From NCBI GenBank assembly GCA_038247115.1, contig JBBRVG010000001.1:62001-126000 (forward strand): a DNA stretch of 64,000 nucleotides. The letters are read 5' to 3'. Each line of letters begins with the position of its first letter. Position 1 is the first letter of the stretch. The notes beneath the pieces are model-generated. The model worked only from the letters and a program-made list of their open reading frames with translations, was not told the DNA's origin and searched no databases. A program made the translations under genes and the position numbers. Source of the stretch: Pseudaeromonas sp038247115 (GTDB lineage Bacteria; Pseudomonadota; Gammaproteobacteria; Enterobacterales; Aeromonadaceae). Shown here piece after piece: positions 25,719-34,165 of the stretch.

Positions 25719-26357
25719 TTATTCTTCGCTGATTTCTTCTTTCGACTCTTCACCGGCGTAATACCATTCGGTCAATACCTCGGCCAACAGGTCGACGCCG
25801 AGGCCTTTCAGGGACGAGAATGCTTCTACCCGCACTAGATGTCCGAAGGGCAGTACATCCTGGCGGACTTGCTGTACGATATTTTTCCGGGGACCCGCGT
25901 TGAATTTATCGGCCTTGGTCAGAAGCACCAGTACGGGCAGTTCGTTGCTGGAGGCCCACTCCAGTAGTTGTTGATCGGTGTCTTTGAGCGGATGGCGAAT
26001 ATCCATTAACAGAACCAGCCCTTTGAGCGACTTCCGTTTTTGCAGATATTCAGAGAGCGAGGCTTGCCATTTGCGCTTCATCTCTTCCGGCACTTGGGCA
26101 TAACCATAGCCGGGCAGATCGACGAGGCGTTTGCCTGGCTCCAGCTCAAACAAGTTAATCAGCTGGGTACGGCCGGGTGTTTTACTGGTCCGCGCCAGGT
26201 TTCTGTGGTTGGTCAGGGCGTTGAGCGCTGAGGATTTTCCTGCATTGGAACGCCCCGCAAAGGCCACCTCGACACCGCTATCATCCGGAAGGTGGCGAAT
26301 ATCCGGGGCGCTGGTCACAAAGTGCACCTTGTTAAAGCTCAGGGTTGGCGTTTGCAC
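25719..26357 (-). CDS. engB: Ribosome-biogenesis GTPase EngB (YihA/YsxC)
   Basis: GTPase of the TrmE-Era-like superfamily needed for assembly of the 50S subunit. Motifs: G1 GRSNAGKSS, G2 region SKTPGRTQ, G3 DLPGYG, G4 LTKAD. The GTG at 26357 gives 212 residues and aligns with the 210-residue E. coli protein, which begins 13 residues before SAPDIRHLP; the ATG at 26435 would add 26 residues with no known counterpart. Convergent with the spf region; own terminator downstream. Confidence 0.93.
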   Translation of the reverse strand: MQTPTLSFNKVHFVTSAPDIRHLPDDSGVEVAFAGRSNAGKSSALNALTNHRNLARTSKTPGRTQLINLFELEPGKRLVDLPGYGYAQVPEEMKRKWQASLSEYLQKRKSLKGLVLLMDIRHPLKDTDQQLLEWASSNELPVLVLLTKADKFNAGPRKNIVQQVRQDVLPFGHLVRVEAFSSLKGLGVDLLAEVLTEWYYAGEESKEEISEE

Positions 26358-26493
26358 GGTTAAATTCCCATTATCAAAAAAGTGAAGAGTCTTGCTGAGT
26401 CTCAGATGGCGGCGATCAACCGCTTGGTTGCTCATATAGTATCATGAGTCATGGCTTTATGGCTTGCCAGACGCATAGCTCGGTTTTTATCAG

Positions 26494-27108
26494 ATGAGGT
26501 GTATGGCTATGGGGGCTGAGCATGGGCGACAAGAGTACCAGAATCCGCTACTGGCTCCGATCTTGGCTCAGTTGTTGGCGGCTGATCCTGTCTACAAGCT
26601 GCATGAGTTGATGCAACGCCTAGCGAATCAGGGTTGTTTACCCGATTGGGAAACCACGGCAGAAATTCAGCTGTTTCGCACTAATTTCCTGCTGATGAAT
26701 GGTCTGTATCAACTGCAACAGCAATTGCAGGAATGTGGAACCTGGTTGCACGTGGCGCCATTGGCGCTACATCTGGTGCCGATTTCTGTCGGGAATTCCT
26801 GGTTGCAACAGGCGGATCCGCTGCGGGATTACTATCTCGATTGGCGTAATTGTTTTGTGACGACCCAGCAAGATATTGAAACGCTGCTGCATGATTTTTG
26901 GCGGCGTTATTCGGCTCAACCAGCACTATCCGCGCAGATGCGCCGTCAAGCACTGGCAACACTGGGTCTGACGGATACCGCAACTTATCCGATGATTCGC
27001 AAGCGCTGGAAACAACTGGCGCTCCAGTACCACCCTGATCGGCAAGGCGATGCCTTGCAGTTTATGGCTATACGACTGGCGTGGGAGCAGCTACGGGATA
27101 CTAGCTAG
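26494..27108 (+). CDS. DnaJ-related protein with C-terminal J domain
   Basis: 204 residues. The first 135 residues match the DNAJ-related N-terminal domain found in gammaproteobacteria beside this locus; the C terminus is a shortened J domain (about 145-204) with the essential HPD in LQYHPDRQGD, so it could stimulate an Hsp70 ATPase. The Gly/Phe and zinc regions of DnaJ are missing. ATG codons at 26494, 26503 and 26509 are all possible starts. Divergent from engB. Confidence 0.8.
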   Translation: MRCMAMGAEHGRQEYQNPLLAPILAQLLAADPVYKLHELMQRLANQGCLPDWETTAEIQLFRTNFLLMNGLYQLQQQLQECGTWLHVAPLALHLVPISVGNSWLQQADPLRDYYLDWRNCFVTTQQDIETLLHDFWRRYSAQPALSAQMRRQALATLGLTDTATYPMIRKRWKQLALQYHPDRQGDALQFMAIRLAWEQLRDTS

Positions 27109-27212
27109 TGCTGTCTTAGCGGCGGGACGGGATGGACAGGTGAATCGATGTCGCCGATGGGTTCAGTCCGAATATGGCATCGCCAGATATGATGTGATGT
27201 ACCAGCGATGAG

Positions 27213-27272
27213 AATAAAAAACCGCCCCTATCAAGCGATACCCCATATGGGGGCACTTCACGCAGGCGGTTT
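27213..27272 (-). terminator. Terminator with nested hairpin after the CheX-like gene
   Basis: Outer stem AAACCGCC/GGCGGTTT (27219-27226 and 27265-27272) followed by a U-tract on the minus strand. The 38-nt loop contains a second perfect hairpin centred on CCCCATATGGGG (27241-27252). Confidence 0.7.
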
Positions 27273-27281
27273 GAGAGAAAG

Positions 27282-27983
27282 CTACAGGCCTAACGAGGCC
27301 AGCAAGTCATCGTGAGCATCACCACTGCTTTGGGTCGGAGCGGCACTGCCGTGGGAGCCCATCTTTTCGCCATTGGCGACACTGCGCAGCAGGCTATCCG
27401 GATCCACTACTTCATGGCGAGTAAAGTCATGCAGCTGGATGAACTCGGTTTTATCCATCGCCAGCTCCATGTAGAAGATATTGTTCTTCTCGGTGAAGAA
27501 GGAGACTCTACGTGCCTGAGGACGGTCCAGGTTGGTATCGACCGAGATCAGTACCTGCTTATTCAGGGTCAGCATCTTGGGCTGACTCTGGCTGATCGAG
27601 GTTTGCAGCTCCTGGCTCACCTTGTTGGTGAAATCACCGAGGATCTGGTTCATCAATTCACCCATGACGTTACCGACTTCGTCCGAGGTGTGCAGGGTGG
27701 CCAGCTCTTCTTTGGGTATCCCCATATTCATCAGATAGTTTTGGTACACCTCGAGGGCAGCCGCGGCAGTGAAGTTAATCACCACCAGACCGGAAAATGC
27801 ACCGTCAAACAGTACGAAGCAGCCGATGTCGGGTCTCAGGCAGGTCTTGCTGATCCGCTGCACCATGGGTGAGTAGTTGACTTCATGGTGGGTGGCTTCG
27901 GTCAGAACGCTACTGACGGAATGGCACAACTTGAGCAGTATATCCTCGGTCGAGATCGGAGCGTTTTTCTTTGTCTTCATCAT
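27282..27983 (-). CDS. DUF3334/CheX-like protein
   Basis: 233 residues, cytoplasmic. The N-terminal two thirds resemble a CheC/CheX-type alpha-beta domain: CFVLFDGAFSGLVVINF followed by DEVGNVMGELMNQILGDFTNKV, the helix that in CheX/CheC carries the phosphatase E-x-x-N pattern (here ELMNQ). The family (DUF3334) is widespread in Vibrio and relatives without known function. The tail (about 200-233) is low complexity and ends in DLLASLGL, resembling short docking peptides. A role in dephosphorylating a response regulator is a guess. No flagellar or chemotaxis genes are near. Confidence 0.7.
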   Translation of the reverse strand: MMKTKKNAPISTEDILLKLCHSVSSVLTEATHHEVNYSPMVQRISKTCLRPDIGCFVLFDGAFSGLVVINFTAAAALEVYQNYLMNMGIPKEELATLHTSDEVGNVMGELMNQILGDFTNKVSQELQTSISQSQPKMLTLNKQVLISVDTNLDRPQARRVSFFTEKNNIFYMELAMDKTEFIQLHDFTRHEVVDPDSLLRSVANGEKMGSHGSAAPTQSSGDAHDDLLASLGL

Positions 27984-28117
27984 AGTCGCGATACCAGGAG
28001 GGACATGCCTCGCCCTCCCGTGAGGCCGCTAACGGGCGTGACCGCCAGCGGTGGTGATAATTCTGATCCAGATTATGGCAGAGCCGATACCTGGCTGTTG
28101 GGATCTTGGCGATCTTC

Positions 28118-28354
28118 TTAGGGTTTTGTGTTGCTTGCTCGCCGCCGTAAGGCTTCGAGGACGATTTTGAATTGATACGGCATGATCAACAGTAGGCCAC
28201 TGACCAGTAATACCGGGGTATAGAACGGAAAACGCCACGCTTCTGGCATCAGCTGGACGATTTCAAAATGCTCTATGATGCCCCAGAGCATCAGCACTGA
28301 ACCCAATATGTCCAGGATCAACAGGGGCAGGGGGGCTTTCAGGGGCTGGCTCAT
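28118..28354 (-). CDS. Small two-helix membrane protein (DUF1418/YbjC-like)
   Basis: 78 residues with two hydrophobic segments (about 11-26 and 43-59) joined by a short loop and a basic C terminus LEALRRR. The pattern LPLLILDILG...LPEAWRF...VLLVSGLLLIMPYQ resembles the YbjC family; the match is by eye and moderate. Start at 28354 is favoured because GGAG lies 6 nt upstream; an in-frame ATG is at 28366. Function unknown. Confidence 0.6.
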   Translation of the reverse strand: MSQPLKAPLPLLILDILGSVLMLWGIIEHFEIVQLMPEAWRFPFYTPVLLVSGLLLIMPYQFKIVLEALRRRASNTKP

Positions 28355-28557
28355 GGTCCACTCCATGGTTCAAGAACGAAGAATACGGAGTAAGGATACC
28401 TTGAGTCCATTGTCTTGTGCATGGTCTGTACAGATGAAATTTGCCTTTTTTTGCCTATTCTTGAGGAGGAATTTGGGGGCTTGCACCTTTCATGTCACAA
28501 TGCTGCCCCATTGGCCAGTCGGCCTCTCATTCATCAATATGTAAGCCGGAGATCACC

Positions 28558-29163
28558 ATGGCTGACACGCAAAAGCCCCGTCAGGCGTCGCCGAAGGGCA
28601 AAGTCCACAAGAGAAACGAATCGCAAGAAAGTGCCCATGCAGCACGTCTACGGAAGCGTGAGAATAAGCGGAAGGGCCTCAAGGCCGGTTCTCGCCAGGC
28701 CGTTGAGCAAGGAACCTCCGGCATCAAGAGCAGCAGCGCTAGTCAAGATCCCCGTGTTGGTTCCCGTAAGCCGGTAGCCCTGGTGGCTGAGGCGGTGAAA
28801 AAAACTGTGGTAGCAAAGCCGGTGAAAGCGGCTAAGACAGCGGAACAGATTGCGGAGCAGCAGGCTAAACAGTTGCAGGTGAAACTGGAGCAGGAATTGG
28901 CCACCATCGAGAACGATGAACGTCTGAACCTGTTACTGGATCGCCTCGATGATGGCCTGAGCGTTTCGGCCGATGACGAAGCATGGCTCGATGCGCGTTT
29001 GGCGCGACATCAGGAGCTATTAGTCGCTCTGGGGATTGATGACGACGATGACGAGGACGAAGTGGCAGAACCAACTTCGCCCGATGAACTATTACAGCGT
29101 TTTATCAACGATGACTTTGATCCTAGCGAGATCGATCCCGAGTATAAATCCAGCAAAAAATAA
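28558..29163 (+). CDS. yihI: Der GTPase-activating protein YihI
   Basis: 201 residues. Highly basic N terminus with KGKVHKRNES and RLRKRENKRKGLKAGSR, the conserved element that binds the Der (EngA) GTPase, then an alanine-lysine-rich linker and an acidic C terminus with a DDDDDEDE run. Family members raise Der GTPase activity and slow ribosome assembly. CGGAG precedes the ATG by 7 nt. Its place 52 bp before hemN is the same as in E. coli. Confidence 0.9.
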   Translation: MADTQKPRQASPKGKVHKRNESQESAHAARLRKRENKRKGLKAGSRQAVEQGTSGIKSSSASQDPRVGSRKPVALVAEAVKKTVVAKPVKAAKTAEQIAEQQAKQLQVKLEQELATIENDERLNLLLDRLDDGLSVSADDEAWLDARLARHQELLVALGIDDDDDEDEVAEPTSPDELLQRFINDDFDPSEIDPEYKSSKK

Positions 29164-29215
29164 AACAGAGCAGCGATTGTGCTGCGGTATTGAATGTTGA
29201 ATTCCGGAGGTTAAG

Positions 29216-30589
29216 GTGCAGTTTGACAAGGTCGTGTGGGATGAGGCGCTCATCCAGAAATACAACTACAGCGGACCTCGCTACACCTCGTACCCTACAG
29301 CCCTGGAATTTAACGAGTCGTTTGGGTTTGATGATTTTCTGCATGCTGCGACTGAGTATCCACAACGGCCGTTGTCGTTGTATGTGCATATTCCGTTCTG
29401 TCATATGCTCTGCTACTACTGCGCCTGCAATAAGATAGTCACTCGACAAACTCGTAAGGCGGCTGAATATCTGGAATACCTGGAACAAGAGATTGCTCAT
29501 ATAGCTCCGCAATTTGCCAATCGCACCGTTACGCAGTTGCACTGGGGGGGGGGAACTCCTACCTATCTATCGCCTGACGAAATCCGGCAGTTGATGGCAA
29601 TGTTGCGGCGTTATTTCAATATTGCCGAGCAAGGGGAGCTCAGCATCGAGGTCGATCCGCGCGAGATTGAGCTGTCAATGCTGGATGTACTCCAGGAGGT
29701 TGGCTTTAACCGCCTGAGCTTCGGAGTTCAGGATTTCAACCATGAGGTGCAGGTTGCGGTTAACCGAGTTCAGGATAACGACTTCATCCGGGCATTACTG
29801 GTTCGAAGCAAAGAGCTCGGATTCCGCTCGACCAATCTGGATTTGATTTACGGTCTGCCCTTGCAGACTCGCGCCAGTTTTCACCACACCCTTGAAGAGG
29901 TGGTAAAGACGGCGCCCGCCAGACTCTCCATCTTCAATTACGCCCATTTGCCCAGTCGCTTTGCCGGCCAGCATAAAATTAAAGATGAGACCTTGCCGCC
30001 AGCGGCGGAAAAACTGGCCATGTTGCAGGACACCATCGAGTTTTTGACTGCCGAAGGCTATCAGTACATCGGTATGGATCATTTTGCCTTACCGGATGAT
30101 GAGTTGGCTGTCGCGCAGCGGGAAGGCAAGCTGCATCGTAACTTCCAGGGCTATACCACTCAGGGTGAATGTGACCTGCTGGGGCTGGGGGTGTCGTCGA
30201 TCAGCATGTTGGGGGATGCTTATTCGCAGAACCAGAAGGATCTGAAACTCTATTATGCCGCGATTGAATCGCAGGGTCAGGCGCAGTGGAAAGGCTGCCG
30301 CTTGAACCGCGACGACCAGATCCGCCGTGATGTGATCAAGCAACTCATCTGCAATTTCCAGCTGAATTTTTCTGAAATAGCCGAGCGTTATGATCTCTGT
30401 TTCAGCGACTATTTTGCCCAGGACCTGGCATTGCTGCAGACGTTTATTGATGATGGTCTGGTCACTCGAGATGATGTTGGTATTCGAGTAAACACCACGG
30501 GCCGCTTGCTGATTCGCAATATCTGCATGTGTTTTGATATCTATCTGCGACAGCGAGCTCGCCAACAACAGTTTTCTCGAGTCATCTGA
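29216..30589 (+). CDS. hemN: Oxygen-independent coproporphyrinogen III dehydrogenase HemN
   Basis: 457 residues, radical-SAM enzyme that decarboxylates coproporphyrinogen III without oxygen. The cluster motif is C62-H-M-L-C66-Y-Y-C69, and SAM contacts include WGGGTPTYL (110-118). The N-terminal YNYSGPRYTSYPTA and the C-terminal RLLIRNICMCFD identify HemN rather than HemW. Start is GTG at 29216 with GGAGG 6 nt upstream. Codons 110-113 create an uninterrupted G10 tract (29544-29553), which is unusual in a gene of this kind and prone to slippage. Confidence 0.97.
   Translation: MQFDKVVWDEALIQKYNYSGPRYTSYPTALEFNESFGFDDFLHAATEYPQRPLSLYVHIPFCHMLCYYCACNKIVTRQTRKAAEYLEYLEQEIAHIAPQFANRTVTQLHWGGGTPTYLSPDEIRQLMAMLRRYFNIAEQGELSIEVDPREIELSMLDVLQEVGFNRLSFGVQDFNHEVQVAVNRVQDNDFIRALLVRSKELGFRSTNLDLIYGLPLQTRASFHHTLEEVVKTAPARLSIFNYAHLPSRFAGQHKIKDETLPPAAEKLAMLQDTIEFLTAEGYQYIGMDHFALPDDELAVAQREGKLHRNFQGYTTQGECDLLGLGVSSISMLGDAYSQNQKDLKLYYAAIESQGQAQWKGCRLNRDDQIRRDVIKQLICNFQLNFSEIAERYDLCFSDYFAQDLALLQTFIDDGLVTRDDVGIRVNTTGRLLIRNICMCFDIYLRQRARQQQFSRVI
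29544..29553 (+). repeat. G10 homopolymer inside hemN
   Basis: Ten consecutive G residues encode part of W110-G111-G112-G113. A change of one base would shift the frame and truncate HemN about a quarter of the way in. Confidence 0.9.
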
Positions 30590-30612
30590 TCCCTTCTTCG
30601 TTGTCATTTCAG

Positions 30613-30636
30613 CGGCGCCATCCTGGCGCCGTTTTT
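30613..30636 (+). terminator. Intrinsic terminator of hemN
   Basis: Seven-base-pair stem CGGCGCC/GGCGCCG, loop ATCCT, followed by T5, 24 bp past the stop codon. Confidence 0.88.
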
Positions 30637-31202
30637 GTTACTCCCGGCCGGACAATCCATGTTTGCGACCTGATCCGTGAACCGAGCTGAGTGGATATTG
30701 GTATCAGCTATCTATCTACCTTCGATCTTTGATGGCTTTTCTCTCCTGCTAGCTCGACCCTCTGCGCACACTATTCTGTGGTCGATGCCTCTGTCACCGT
30801 TACGAACAGACTGGAATTGGGGTCAGGGCTGAACGTTTACCGCAAAGCGCGGAATCTCTGAAGAATAATATCCTTAATGTGCCCGGCATATTGGTTTTAG
30901 TTGGAGTTATTTTCTATCTTTACCGTTGAATGGTGCTAATTATTCGAGATTTATTGGTGTTCTATTTTGGTGAGATTCTACCCTTTGTTGTGCTGAATCT
31001 AGTGTGAGAATGAGGGGTGTAAGAAAAATTCTTTATAAATCATGCTGTTAATTTTTGGCATATAGTTTGCTGATTTATGGTTGGTTACTGGTTTTATCAT
31101 CTGGTGTATTACGAAATGACCTGATGAATGAATGGATGACTGGAAAAACAATAAAACAAGCTGCTACGGATGTTGCCACCACTTAAATTACAGGAGTTCA
31201 GT
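30637..31202. other. Long AT-rich region upstream of ald
   Basis: 566 bp with no gene. The second half is strongly AT-rich and holds a sigma-54-type promoter (31056-31071). I see no convincing NtrC site in it; an unknown activator may bind here. Confidence 0.6.
31056..31071 (+). promoter_or_regulatory. Sigma-54-type promoter of ald
   Basis: TGGCAT-ATAGT-TTGCT fits the -24/-12 consensus TGGCAY-N5-TTGCW with exact GG-to-GC spacing. Predicted start about 31082, leaving a leader of about 120 nt before ald. Confidence 0.6.
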
Positions 31203-32318
31203 ATGATTATCGGCGTACCCAAAGAAATCAAAGTCAGAGAGTATCGCGTTGGTTTAGCCCCCGCCTCGGTCCGCGAGTTGGTCGAGCGTGGTCACAGTGT
31301 GCTGGTGGAGACACAAGCCGGTGCCGGAATTGGTATGAGCGATGAAGATTATCGTCAGGCCGGAGCCGAGGTTGTGGTCTCTGCGGACGAAGTTTTTGCG
31401 CGCAGCGAGATGATCGTCAAGGTCAAGGAGCCGCAACTGGTCGAGTGCCAACGTTTGCGACCGGGACAAATTCTATTTACCTACCTGCATCTGGCTCCGG
31501 ATCCTGAACAGGCTCAAGCCTTGATGGCTAGTGGCGCGACCTGTATTGCCTATGAAACCGTCACTTCAGCTACCGGCGGTTTACCCTTGCTGGCTCCCAT
31601 GTCGGAAGTGGCAGGACGTATGGCGATCCAGGCGGGCGCTTATTTCCTCGAAAAACCCCACGGTGGGCTCGGGGTGCTGCTGGGTGGGGTTCCCGGTGTG
31701 GCTCCCGCCAAGGTGGTGATTCTGGGTGGTGGTGTTGTAGGTTCACATGCCGCCATGATTGCTGTCGGCATGGGTGCTGAGGTTTGGGTGCTGGATCGGA
31801 ATGTCGATGTGTTGCGCAGCTTGTGGCGGCAATATGGCAATAGCATCAACACCCAATATGCGACTCGTGATGCTATCGAAGCCCATTGCCAGAATGCTGA
31901 TCTGGTCATCGGCGGGGTTCTGGTCCCTGGCGCATCCGCGCCCAAGTTGCTGACCCGGGCCATGCTCAAGCAAATGAAGGCTGGGTCTGTGGTGGTGGAT
32001 GTCGCCATCGATCAGGGCGGTTGTTTTGAAACCTCCCACGCCACGACCCACGATGAGCCAACCTATCTGGTGGATGGCGTGATTCACTACTGTGTCGCTA
32101 ACATGCCAGGTGCCGTACCTCGTACGTCAACTTTTGCCTTGAACAATGCCACCCTGCCTTTTGCGCTGGCGTTAGCCGATAAGGGTCTGGATGCCTTGCG
32201 TCAAGATGTCCACCTGCGGAATGGCTTGAATGTATTTCAGGGGCAAATCACGCATGCCGGTGTCGCCGAATCTCTGGGTTATGCCTATGCGGATCCGCTG
32301 GTCGCATTGAACCGTTAA
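31203..32318 (+). CDS. ald: Alanine dehydrogenase
   Basis: 371 residues; NAD-dependent oxidative deamination of L-alanine to pyruvate and ammonium, or the reverse. Substrate residues K75 (VKVKEPQ) and H96 (FTYLHLAPD), Rossmann motif VILGGGVVGSHAA, and VDVAIDQGGCFETS with the catalytic aspartate are all present. Length is normal. AGGAG lies 7 nt before the ATG at 31203. Stands alone between terminators; a sigma-54-type promoter suggests control by nitrogen or amino-acid supply (inference). Confidence 0.97.
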   Translation: MIIGVPKEIKVREYRVGLAPASVRELVERGHSVLVETQAGAGIGMSDEDYRQAGAEVVVSADEVFARSEMIVKVKEPQLVECQRLRPGQILFTYLHLAPDPEQAQALMASGATCIAYETVTSATGGLPLLAPMSEVAGRMAIQAGAYFLEKPHGGLGVLLGGVPGVAPAKVVILGGGVVGSHAAMIAVGMGAEVWVLDRNVDVLRSLWRQYGNSINTQYATRDAIEAHCQNADLVIGGVLVPGASAPKLLTRAMLKQMKAGSVVVDVAIDQGGCFETSHATTHDEPTYLVDGVIHYCVANMPGAVPRTSTFALNNATLPFALALADKGLDALRQDVHLRNGLNVFQGQITHAGVAESLGYAYADPLVALNR

Positions 32319-32327
32319 CCACAACGA

Positions 32328-32356
32328 ATGAGCCCTTTCGGAGCGAAAGGGCTCAT
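32328..32356. terminator. Perfect 13-bp hairpin after ald
   Basis: ATGAGCCCTTTCG-gag-CGAAAGGGCTCAT, ten bp past the ald stop. It lacks a T-tract, so it may block exonucleases or act with Rho rather than end transcription alone. Confidence 0.6.
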
Positions 32357-32479
32357 GATTGGGTTCTGGTTTAGCTTGGGTACAGGTATATCGGTGGCCA
32401 GTGCTTGAGCAATCGATGAAGCCGCGTACTATAGGGCATGCAAATCGTGAGTCACAGGGTGACTTTAAAGGAGATTTAT

Positions 32480-32947
32480 ATGTCCAAGCATCTGACCATC
32501 CTCGCTCTTGGCACTCTGGTGGCTTTGGCCGGCTGTGCTAACAGTGACACCTATTCTGGCGACGTCTACAGCGCCAATCAAGCCAAGACAGTACAAACCG
32601 TTTCCTATGGAACCATAACCGCGACGCGGCCCATCAAGATCCAAGCCAGTGATGATTCGGTGTTGGGAACCATTGCCGGTGGTGTCTTGGGTGGAGTCTT
32701 GGGTAGCGCTGTGGGTGGCGGTAAAGGCCAGGACATTGCGACAGTGGCCGGTGCCATTGGTGGTGCTGCAGCCGGTAAAGCGGCCGGTGATAAGCTGAAC
32801 CAGGTTGATGGTGTCGAGATCGAAATTAAGAAAGAAAACGGTGACAGTGTCGTGGTGGTTCAAAAGGCCAGCCCGACCTTTGTCCCTGGCAAGCGCGTGC
32901 GGATGGTGCAATCTGCCGGCAAGACCAATGTGGCCGTGGTTGAATGA
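32480..32947 (+). CDS. slyB: Outer-membrane lipoprotein SlyB
   Basis: 155 residues, the same length as E. coli SlyB. Signal peptide with lipobox LAGC (Cys19), then the conserved SGDVYSANQAKTVQ and VSYGTI, a glycine-zipper membrane segment (about 62-110, GGVLGGVLGSAVGGG repeats), and the C-terminal VEIEIKKENGDSVVVVQK. Known members stabilise the outer membrane and are PhoPQ-induced in enterobacteria. The ATG at 32480 follows AAAGGAG; flanked by its own terminator. Confidence 0.94.
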   Translation: MSKHLTILALGTLVALAGCANSDTYSGDVYSANQAKTVQTVSYGTITATRPIKIQASDDSVLGTIAGGVLGGVLGSAVGGGKGQDIATVAGAIGGAAAGKAAGDKLNQVDGVEIEIKKENGDSVVVVQKASPTFVPGKRVRMVQSAGKTNVAVVE

Positions 32948-32976
32948 CCCTGACTCTACGTTAATAGAAATCTCTT

Positions 32977-33008
32977 ATCAGGGCTCTGTTCAGGAGCCCT
33001 GATTGTTT
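32977..33008 (+). terminator. Intrinsic terminator of slyB
   Basis: Ten-base-pair stem ATCAGGGCTC/GAGCCCTGAT followed by TGTTTTG. Confidence 0.8.
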
Positions 33009-33015
33009 TGTGGCG

Positions 33016-34020
33016 TTAGCTGCGCTGTGCTGCGAGGCTACGCAATGCCTGCTTCTCCTCCTGGCTGAGGAATGCCAGCTCTAGGCCATTGATTTGTGCC
33101 TGGAGGATCTGCCGATCACTCAATCCGGCAGCTGGGGCCGCAGTCTGATACTCATAGGGCAGTTCTATGCCTTCGACGGCTGGATCATCGGTATTCAGAC
33201 ACGCCAGAATGCCATGGGCTAAGAAGTGGCGGAGTGGGTGACTGTCGTAGCTGGCGACCGTACTGGTCTGGATATTGGAGGTGAGGCAAGACTCGATGCC
33301 GATGCCACGCTCGGCCAGATAATTCATCAGCACCGGATCTTCGATCGCCTTCACGCCATGACCAATTCGCTCCGCACCCAGAGCGCGTATCGCATGCCAG
33401 ATGCTGTCTGCGCCAGCGGCTTCACCAGCATGCACAGTGATATGCAATCCTGCATCGCGAACGCGACGGAAATGGGTTTCAAACAGCGGTCCAGGAAAGC
33501 CCAACTCATCGCCCGCCAAATCAATCGCCACCAGTTGCTCGGCATGAGCCAGGCAGGCTGTCAGTTCTTTTTCACACTGCGCCTGACCAAAGGTCCGGCT
33601 GAGAATACCAATCAGGTTGGCTTGGACGCCAAAGTCGCGACAACCGGACTTAACGCCATCGATCACCGCCTCCACAACCCCTTGCGGGTCCAGATGATGG
33701 TTCATGGCCATGTACCAGGGGCTGAAACGCAGCTCGGCATAGTCAATTCCTGCCAATTGGAGGTCCTGGACGTTTTCGTAAGCCACCCGTTGGCAGGCAT
33801 CATAATTGGCTAGGACTTTCACGCCCCAATCCAGCTTGCTCAGAAAGGCCAACAGACTGGGCTCCGTTTCCACAATCTGGACATGCGGTCGTAACGCCTC
33901 AAGCTCCTGAGCGGGCAAGGCTAGGCCGTGCTGCTGACCCAACGCCAATATTGTACTGGCGCGAATATTTCCATCGAGGTGGCGATGTAGATCGGTGAGG
34001 GGAAGGCTTCTATCAATCAT
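33016..34020 (-). CDS. add: Adenosine deaminase
   Basis: 334 residues from the ATG at 34020, which lines up with the E. coli start (MIDxxLPLTDxHRHLDGN); an in-frame ATG at 34035 is upstream. Zinc ligands: HRHLDGN, HAGEAAG and NTDDPA; the catalytic glutamate is in the HAGE motif. Converts adenosine and deoxyadenosine to inosine forms in purine salvage. Convergent with slyB. Confidence 0.97.
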   Translation of the reverse strand: MIDRSLPLTDLHRHLDGNIRASTILALGQQHGLALPAQELEALRPHVQIVETEPSLLAFLSKLDWGVKVLANYDACQRVAYENVQDLQLAGIDYAELRFSPWYMAMNHHLDPQGVVEAVIDGVKSGCRDFGVQANLIGILSRTFGQAQCEKELTACLAHAEQLVAIDLAGDELGFPGPLFETHFRRVRDAGLHITVHAGEAAGADSIWHAIRALGAERIGHGVKAIEDPVLMNYLAERGIGIESCLTSNIQTSTVASYDSHPLRHFLAHGILACLNTDDPAVEGIELPYEYQTAAPAAGLSDRQILQAQINGLELAFLSQEEKQALRSLAAQRS

Positions 34021-34129
34021 GGTGGATCCAGTCACAATCAGGGCGTGCGGCTATTTTAGCCCCTGGCCAAGCAATGCAAAGTAAAAAGCGGTTGTGGTGT
34101 CGAGAGGAGTTGAAGGCAAGCGTTTTTCA

Positions 34130-34159
34130 GATCAAACATCGGGGCCGGATGGCCCCGAT
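34130..34159 (-). terminator. Hairpin after glnG
   Basis: Nine-base-pair stem ATCGGGGCC/GGCCCCGAT with GGAT loop, seven bp past the glnG stop; on the minus strand it is followed by GTTTGATC, a weak U-tract. Confidence 0.65.
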
Positions 34160-34165
34160 AGCGGT

